Part shown: one piece after another, positions 43,658 to 48,292 of the stretch
How the letters are laid out: the number at the start of each line of letters is the position of its first letter
Position numbering within the stretch: position 1 is the stretch's first letter
Origin: SHVO01 sp041919675
GTDB lineage: Bacteria > Pseudomonadota > Alphaproteobacteria > Rhodospirillales > Rhodospirillaceae
Direction: 5' to 3'
Length of the DNA: 48,292 nt
Assembly: GCA_041919675.1 (NCBI GenBank)
Contig: JAYRTJ010000014.1
Coordinates: forward strand, 1-48,292
Notes under the pieces: generated by a model
Database searches by the model: none
The model's input: only the letters and a program-made list of their open reading frames with translations
What the model was told of the DNA's origin: nothing
Position numbers and translations under genes: made by a program

Positions 43658-44401
43658 TTACGCAGACGGCGCAGCGATGAGCGGCGCGATTTCGGCGGCG
43701 ATCCGCGTGGCGGCGGCGGCGGGATCGGCGGCGGCGGTGATGGGCCGGCCGATGACGAGGTAATCGGCGCCGGCTTTCAGCGCGTCGGCCGGGCTCATGA
43801 AACGTTTCTGGTCGTTGGCGGCGGCCCACAGGGGACGCACGCCGGGCGTGACTAACTTGAATCCGGGGCCAAGATCGGCGCGCAGCATCTGCGCTTCGAG
43901 CGGCGAGCAGACAATGCCGTCGAGCCCTGAGGTTTTCGCGAGTTCGGCCAAGCGGCGCACCTGGTCGCCGACCGGGCTGTTCACGCCGGTCGCGGCGAGA
44001 TCGCCGTCATCCATGCTGGTGAGCACGGTGACGCCGATGATCATCGGGCGGGGCTTCGGGAACTCGTGCGCCGCGTCGGTCGCGGCCTTGGCGGCGGCTT
44101 CCATCATCGCGCGCCCGCCGGAGGTGTGGATGGTCAGCATGGCGATGCCGAGCTGACAGGCGGCACGCACGGCGCCGGCGACGGTGTTGGGAATGTCGTG
44201 GAATTTCTGGTCGAGGAAGATCGGAAGGCCCGACGCCTTCTGAACCTGCTGCACGCCCTTGATGCCGTTGGCGGTGAAGAACTCCAGGCCGAGCTTCAGG
44301 CCGCCGACGCAATCGCCGACCTTGGCCGCCAGATTCGTGGCGACGGACACTTCCGTCGTGTCGATGGCGCAGAAGATCGGGTTGCGGAGTTTGGCGGTCA
44401 T
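43658..44401 (-). CDS. pyrF: Orotidine 5'-phosphate decarboxylase
   Basis: A 247-residue enzyme for the last step of UMP synthesis. The catalytic DxKxxD tetrad is D64, K66, D69 in FLDQKFHDIPNTV, with the substrate lysine in GLKLGLEFF. It ends three bases before trpF. The start ATG at 44401 gives MTAKLRNPIFCAIDTTE. Confidence 0.95.
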   Translation of the reverse strand: MTAKLRNPIFCAIDTTEVSVATNLAAKVGDCVGGLKLGLEFFTANGIKGVQQVQKASGLPIFLDQKFHDIPNTVAGAVRAACQLGIAMLTIHTSGGRAMMEAAAKAATDAAHEFPKPRPMIIGVTVLTSMDDGDLAATGVNSPVGDQVRRLAELAKTSGLDGIVCSPLEAQMLRADLGPGFKLVTPGVRPLWAAANDQKRFMSPADALKAGADYLVIGRPITAAADPAAAATRIAAEIAPLIAAPSA

Positions 44402-44451
44402 GTCGCTCGCGGGCTTTTCAGGACGGGCGCGGTTGTATCACAGCCGGGGAA

Positions 44452-44769
44452 CTAGCGGGGAAGGTCTTTGGTCCCGGGGTCTTTCAGCCCCGACAGGGCG
44501 GCGGCGCGGGCCAAGCTGGCCTGCAGATCGCGCGTTTCCTTACGCAGGGCTTTCAGCTCGCGCCGGCGTTTGCCGCCCGTGAGCCAGGACGTGATCATGC
44601 CCGCGAGGAAACCGAGGAAGACGGCAAGCAGAATGAGGGCGTAGAGGCTGAGCGCAAGCCGGTAGGGGAACGGCCAGATCTCCACCACGACGGGCGCCCG
44701 GTTGGAGACGGCAAAAAGCACCACCAGAACGGCGACGACGACGGCGAGGAAGGTATTGAGGATGCGCAA
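44452..44769 (-). CDS. lapA: LapA-domain (DUF1049) membrane protein
   Basis: A 105-residue protein with two membrane segments (about residues 5-22 and 40-62) and the family middle FAVSNRAPVVVEIWPFPYRL, then a basic coiled-coil-like tail (KRRRELKALRKETRDLQASL). In gammaproteobacteria LapA works with LapB in lipopolysaccharide control; here only the domain is certain. It lies between ihfB and pyrF, as usual in alphaproteobacteria. Confidence 0.85.
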   Translation of the reverse strand: MRILNTFLAVVVAVLVVLFAVSNRAPVVVEIWPFPYRLALSLYALILLAVFLGFLAGMITSWLTGGKRRRELKALRKETRDLQASLARAAALSGLKDPGTKDLPR

Positions 44770-44811
44770 GGGTCGGCCGGAGTGTCAGGTGGGGCCGGGT
44801 TTAGCGCCGGC

Positions 44812-45090
44812 TCAGACGTTGAGCTGATCGCGCAGCTGCTTGCCCGTCTTGAAGTACGGCACGGCTTTTTCCGCCACGGACACCGAGGCGCCGGTGCGCG
44901 GGTTGCGGCCAACGCGAGAGTCGCGGTGTTTGACCGAGAATGCGCCGAAACCACGCAGTTCGACGCGATCCCCGCGGCCCAAGGCCTTTGAGATTTCATC
45001 GAAAATCGAGGTCACGATGCGCTCGACGTCGCGCTGATACAGATGCGGGTTGCGCGCCGCGATCTGAGCAATCAGTTCCGATTTGGTCAT
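44812..45090 (-). CDS. ihfB: Integration host factor beta subunit
   Basis: A 92-residue HU/IHF fold. The start MTKSELIAQIAARNPHLYQR is typical of IHF-beta, and GRGDRVELRGFGAFSVKHRD and RNPRTGASVSV supply the DNA-bending arm with its proline. I chose the ATG at 45090, which has GGAGAGG seven bases upstream, over the longer frame to 45174. IHF bends DNA in recombination, replication and sigma-54 promoters. Confidence 0.95.
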   Translation of the reverse strand: MTKSELIAQIAARNPHLYQRDVERIVTSIFDEISKALGRGDRVELRGFGAFSVKHRDSRVGRNPRTGASVSVAEKAVPYFKTGKQLRDQLNV

Positions 45091-45130
45091 GCGCCTCTCC
45101 AGCCCCCAAAGGACTATCTTAGGTATAGAG

Positions 45131-45159
45131 AGGATGAGGGCCGCCCGCCCCGAAGTCAA
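45131..45159 (-). promoter_or_regulatory. Possible ihfB promoter
   Basis: On the minus strand TTGACT at 45159-45154 is followed, after 17 bases, by CATCCT at 45136-45131. The -35 is good and the -10 weak. It falls between the rpsA terminator/hairpin region and ihfB. Confidence 0.4.
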
Positions 45160-45216
45160 GGATAAGCCACTCAAAAGACAGGCGTTTTTAGAAGGTCTCC
45201 CCGGCCGGCCCGAGAT

Positions 45217-45286
45217 GCGGAAATTATATCAGAGATAATTTCCGGGCGAAAACGAGATGGAAAATTATCTCTGATATAATTTCCGC
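45217..45286. repeat. Inverted pair of the AT-rich palindromes (copies 2 and 3)
   Basis: Two copies of the 21-bp element (45221-45241 and 45262-45282) face each other across 20 bases. With their GC flanks they form a perfect 25-bp inverted repeat (45217-45241 with 45262-45286). Each copy has one substitution from the perfect palindrome, GAGATAATTT for GATATAATTT, but the change is mirrored so the long stem stays perfect. It lies between the rpsA terminator and ihfB; the gap 45091-45399 holds nothing else but the terminator and a possible promoter. Confidence 0.85.
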
Positions 45287-45301
45287 CTGCGCCAAGCAGA
45301 G

Positions 45302-45330
45302 AAAAAGCCCGCCAGCGAGGCTGGCGGGCT
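45302..45330 (-). terminator. Rho-independent terminator of rpsA
   Basis: On the minus strand AGCCCGCCAG pairs perfectly with CTGGCGGGCT around 5 bases, followed by a U run (complement of 45302-45306). Confidence 0.85.
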
Positions 45331-45399
45331 CTTCTTGGTAAGGGACGCGAACGAAAACGGCGTACCTAAAACGCTTCCTGTGACGGCAGGGAGTTGGTT

Positions 45400-47115
45400 T
45401 TAAGCTTCGTCGTCCTTCTTCGCGCTTTCCTGCTTCTTCTTCAGAGCAGCGCCCAGGATGTCGCCGAGCGACGCCCCCGAGTCGGCCGAGCCGAATTCGG
45501 CCATGGCCTGCTTCTCTTCCTCGACTTCACGCGCCTTGATCGACAGCGTGAGCTTGTGGCTCTTCGGATCGATCTGGATGATGCGCGCGTCGACCTTCTC
45601 ACCGACCGCGAAGCGGTCCGGACGCTGTTCAGAGCGTTCCTTGGCGAGTTCGTTACGCTTGATGAAGCCCTGAAGGTTGTCGTTCACGGTGACTTCGATA
45701 CCGTTGTCGGTGATCGACTTCACGACGCAGGTCACGACCTGGCCCTTCTTGAGATCGCCCGCGGCGGCCGCGTACGGATCTTCACCGAGCTGCTTGATGC
45801 CGAGCGAGATGCGCTCCTTCTCGACGTCGACATCGAGAACCTTCGCCTTGACGATTTGACCCTTGGTGAATTCCTTGAGGGCCGCTTCGCCTTCGGTGGC
45901 GTAGGAGATGTCCGAGAGGTGCACCATGCCGTCGATTTCGCCGTCGAGGCCGACGAACAGACCGAATTCGGTGATGTTCTTGACTTCGCCTTCGACCGAC
46001 GCGCCCACCGGATACTTGTCCTTGAACGCGATCCAAGGATTGTTCAGGCACTGCTTGAGGCCGAGCGAGATGCGGCGCTTTTCCTGATCCACGTCGAGCA
46101 CCATCACTTCCACTTCCTGCGAAGTGGAGACGATCTTGCCCGGATGGATATTCTTCTTCGTCCAGCTCATTTCGGAGACGTGGACGAGACCTTCGACGCC
46201 CGGCTCGAGTTCAACGAACGCGCCGTAGTCCGTGATGTTGGTGACGCGGCCGGTGAACTTCGCACCCACCGGGTACTTGGAGGCGACGCCTTCCCACGGA
46301 TCGGCTTCGAGCTGCTTCATGCCGAGCGAGATGCGCTGGGTTTCCGGGTTGAAGCGGATGACCTGCACCTTGAGCTGCTGGCCGACCGAGAGCGCTTCGG
46401 ACGGATGATTGACGCGCTTCCAGGAGATGTCGGTGACGTGCAAGAGGCCGTCGACGCCGCCGAGATCGACGAACGCGCCGTAGTCGGTGATGTTCTTCAC
46501 GACGCCGTCGAGGACCTGGCCTTCGCGCAGATCTTCCATCAGCTTCGAACGTTCGTGCGCGCGGGTTTCTTCCATGACCGCGCGGCGCGAGACGACGATG
46601 TTGCCGCGGGCGCGGTCCATCTTCAGAATCTGGAACGCCTGCGGCGAACCCATGAGCGGGGTGATGTCGCGCACCGGGCGGATATCGACCTGGCTGCCCG
46701 GCAGGAACGCCACGGCGCCGTTGAGATCGACGGTGAAGCCGCCCTTCACGCGGCCGAAGATGATGCCTTCGACGCGGGTGTTCTTGGTGTACTGCTCTTC
46801 GAGGACGTTCCACGCTTCTTCGCGGCGCGCCTTGTCGCGCGAGAGCATGATGAGACCGTCGCGGTCTTCGTAGCGTTCGACGTAAACGTCGATGCGGTCG
46901 CCGGCCGACAATTCGATGTCGCGGCCGCCGCGCGCAAATTCTTTCAGAGGGATACGGCCTTCGGATTTCAGGCCGACGTCGACGAGCACGAAGTCGTCGT
47001 CGATGCGCACAACGTGACCCTTGAGCACGCTGCCTTCAATGCTTGCGCTTTTCTTGAAGGATTCATCGAGAAGGGCGGCAAAATCTTCCTTCATCGCCGC
47101 TTGGGCTTGAGCCAT
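45400..47115 (-). CDS. rpsA: 30S ribosomal protein S1
   Basis: A 571-residue protein with six S1 RNA-binding repeats, starting near residues 28, 113, 200, 285, 372 and 459 (for example GSVLKGHVVRIDDDFVLVDV and GAKFTGRVTNITDYGAFVEL). It delivers mRNA to the ribosome and is essential in most proteobacteria. AAGGA lies ahead of ATG 47115, and the C-terminal tail (KKKQESAKKDDEA) is short and charged. It has a clear terminator. The 104-base gap to cmk holds a possible long imperfect hairpin (about 47180-47215) and no gene. Confidence 0.97.
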   Translation of the reverse strand: MAQAQAAMKEDFAALLDESFKKSASIEGSVLKGHVVRIDDDFVLVDVGLKSEGRIPLKEFARGGRDIELSAGDRIDVYVERYEDRDGLIMLSRDKARREEAWNVLEEQYTKNTRVEGIIFGRVKGGFTVDLNGAVAFLPGSQVDIRPVRDITPLMGSPQAFQILKMDRARGNIVVSRRAVMEETRAHERSKLMEDLREGQVLDGVVKNITDYGAFVDLGGVDGLLHVTDISWKRVNHPSEALSVGQQLKVQVIRFNPETQRISLGMKQLEADPWEGVASKYPVGAKFTGRVTNITDYGAFVELEPGVEGLVHVSEMSWTKKNIHPGKIVSTSQEVEVMVLDVDQEKRRISLGLKQCLNNPWIAFKDKYPVGASVEGEVKNITEFGLFVGLDGEIDGMVHLSDISYATEGEAALKEFTKGQIVKAKVLDVDVEKERISLGIKQLGEDPYAAAAGDLKKGQVVTCVVKSITDNGIEVTVNDNLQGFIKRNELAKERSEQRPDRFAVGEKVDARIIQIDPKSHKLTLSIKAREVEEEKQAMAEFGSADSGASLGDILGAALKKKQESAKKDDEA

Positions 47116-47219
47116 TAAAAGTCCTTTCGTCGTCTTTTGATCCAGGCCACCGGTTGGTTCCGGAGGTCTTCCGTGGTCATGGCCGCGCTTCGGGACAATC
47201 CCGAGCTACGCGGGCCTTT

Positions 47220-47846
47220 TTAAGTCTTCTTCTTTGAAACAATAAAAGCCTTCGCTTGTGCAAAGGCCTCATCAGCGTTCATCGATGAGGTATCAAGCAC
47301 GAACGCGTCGTCCGCGGGCTTCAGGGGTGCGACGCTGCGACCGGAATCGCGCGCATCACGGGCCACCATGTCGTCCCAGACGCGCTGCTCATTAACGGAT
47401 TCGCCCTTGTCCCGCAACTCCTTGATCCGGCGCTGAACCCGGACCTCCAGACTGGCGGTGACGAAGACCTTCGCATGGGCCTCGGGGCAGACCACCGTGC
47501 CGACGTCCCGGCCGTCCATGACCGCCCCGGCCGGCTGGGCGGCGAAGGTGCGCTGATAGGCCAGGAGCGCCGTGCGGACCCCGGCGATGGCCGCGACCTT
47601 GGAGGCGGCGTTCCCGGCCTCCTCGCTGCGCAAGTCGGCGGGCGTAAAGTCGTTTATATTCAGTGCATTAGCCGCCGCGATCGCATCGGTCGCGTCGGCC
47701 GGATTGCCGCCTCGGCGCAAGGTGAAGACGCCCACGGCTCTATAGAGCGAGCCGGTGTCGAGGTACGGAACGCCGAGGTCCTTGGCGATCCGGCGGGCCA
47801 TGGTGCCCTTTCCGGACGCGGCCGGGCCGTCGATGGCGATAATCAT
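47220..47846 (-). CDS. cmk: Cytidylate kinase
   Basis: A 208-residue kinase that makes CDP and dCDP. Walker A GPAASGKGT is at residues 7-15; LDTGSLYRAVGVFTLR, MDGRDVGTVVCPEA and the lid RRIKELRDKGESV are present. GGAG lies eight bases before ATG 47846. It is between aroA and rpsA, the common order. Confidence 0.97.
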   Translation of the reverse strand: MIIAIDGPAASGKGTMARRIAKDLGVPYLDTGSLYRAVGVFTLRRGGNPADATDAIAAANALNINDFTPADLRSEEAGNAASKVAAIAGVRTALLAYQRTFAAQPAGAVMDGRDVGTVVCPEAHAKVFVTASLEVRVQRRIKELRDKGESVNEQRVWDDMVARDARDSGRSVAPLKPADDAFVLDTSSMNADEAFAQAKAFIVSKKKT

Positions 47847-47859
47847 GCAAAAGCTCCAG

Positions 47860-47880
47860 AAATTATATCAGATATAATTT
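47860..47880. repeat. 21-bp AT-rich palindromic repeat, copy 4
   Basis: Identical to the copy at 8641-8661. It begins six bases after the aroA stop and ends 13 bases before the cmk start, immediately upstream of the cmk ribosome site. Confidence 0.8.
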
Positions 47881-47886
47881 TCGCGC

Positions 47887-48292
47887 TTATTTTATGGGGA
47901 TTTCCCGCATATCGGCCCCGAGACCGTTCATCAGAGACAGGAAACCCGGGAAGCTCGTGGCGATGGCGGTGGCGTCGTCGACCGTGATGGCCCCGTCCGA
48001 GACCATGCCGAGCACCAGGAAGGACATGGCGATGCGGTGGTCGAGGTTGACGGCGATGGGGGCGGCATTGCTGGGCCGCGCCTTGCCGCCGGTCACGGTT
48101 AAAGTGTCGCCTTCAACCCGGGCCGTAATGCCGCAGGACTGCAAGCCGTTGGCCATGGCCGTGAGACGGTCGCTTTCCTTCACTTTCAGCTCGGCGAGAC
48201 CTTCCATGCGCGTTTCGCCGGAGGCAAAGGCGGCCGCGACGGCGAGGATCGGGTACTCGTCGATCATCGACGGCGCGCGCGCCGCCGGCACC
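47887..48292 (-). CDS. aroA: 3-phosphoshikimate 1-carboxyvinyltransferase, 5' part missing (window edge)
   Basis: The C-terminal 134 residues of EPSP synthase, which joins shikimate-3-phosphate and PEP in the shikimate pathway. SMIDEYPILAVAAAFASGET carries the catalytic aspartate region, LKVKESDRLTAMANGL is the PEP-site block and NLDHRIAMSFLVLG is the H/R motif. The frame is open to the window end, so the start lies outside. It leads the aroA-cmk-rpsA unit. Confidence 0.95.
   Translation of the reverse strand, partial: VPAARAPSMIDEYPILAVAAAFASGETRMEGLAELKVKESDRLTAMANGLQSCGITARVEGDTLTVTGGKARPSNAAPIAVNLDHRIAMSFLVLGMVSDGAITVDDATAIATSFPGFLSLMNGLGADMREIPIK

Noticed and set aside
45394..47118. Long plus-strand open frame across rpsA
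   Set aside because: Exact antisense of a conserved ribosomal gene; its length follows from GC-rich codon use.

Overview
This is about 48 kb of GC-rich DNA with dense, operonic coding. The gene order is that of an alphaproteobacterium: hprK-rapZ-EIIA(man)-HPr-EI-ahcY, a PAS sensor, tsaE-amgK-murU-addB-addA, trxA, then folC-accD-trpA-trpB-trpF-pyrF-lapA-ihfB-rpsA-cmk-aroA on the opposite strand. AddAB in place of RecBCD, HprK next to a phosphotransferase system with no permease, and one large TonB-dependent receptor agree with that placement. I cannot name the genus. A run of ten N (15395-15404) shows this is a scaffolded draft or metagenome assembly.

Layout. (1) 1-2031, plus strand: the 3' part of a DMT-family transporter and a YegD-type Hsp70 relative. 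(2) 2048-4921, minus strand: a reactive-sulfur operon made of an ArsR-family BigR/SqrR-type repressor, two YeeE/YedE half-transporters, a persulfide-dioxygenase-like metallo-hydrolase and a TauE/SafE exporter. A 24-bp AT-rich palindrome with the SqrR spacing ATTC-N8-GAAT lies on the operon promoter. (3) 5007-9572: a DUF2892 membrane protein with an FNR/FixK-type box upstream, a DHA2 drug-efflux transporter, a DUF1232 protein, a secreted amidohydrolase and an AEC carrier. (4) 9599-15301, plus strand: the regulatory phosphotransferase system with HprK and RapZ, then ahcY. (5) 15478-26508: a sensor-kinase-like protein without its phospho-accepting histidine, tsaE, the AmgK/MurU cell-wall recycling pair, and AddB/AddA. 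(6) 26513-38372: accessory genes set into the housekeeping order. These are a Rieske oxygenase (upstream of trxA), a methyltransferase, a TonB-dependent receptor, a Cys-rich secreted protein, a DxD glycosyltransferase-like protein, a tandem pair of MHS-type MFS transporters and a TSUP permease. (7) 38369-48292, minus strand: folC, accD, the trp genes, pyrF, lapA, ihfB, rpsA, cmk and the 3' part of aroA.

Two regulatory or structural signals stand out. One is the sulfur operon, where the sensor cysteines, operator and promoter all fit one model. The other is a 21-bp AT-rich palindrome (AAATTATATC-A/T-GATATAATTT) in a GC-rich background, present four times, always between genes. Two of the copies form a 25-bp inverted repeat between rpsA and ihfB. 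I saw no tRNA, rRNA, CRISPR array, insertion sequence or replication origin.
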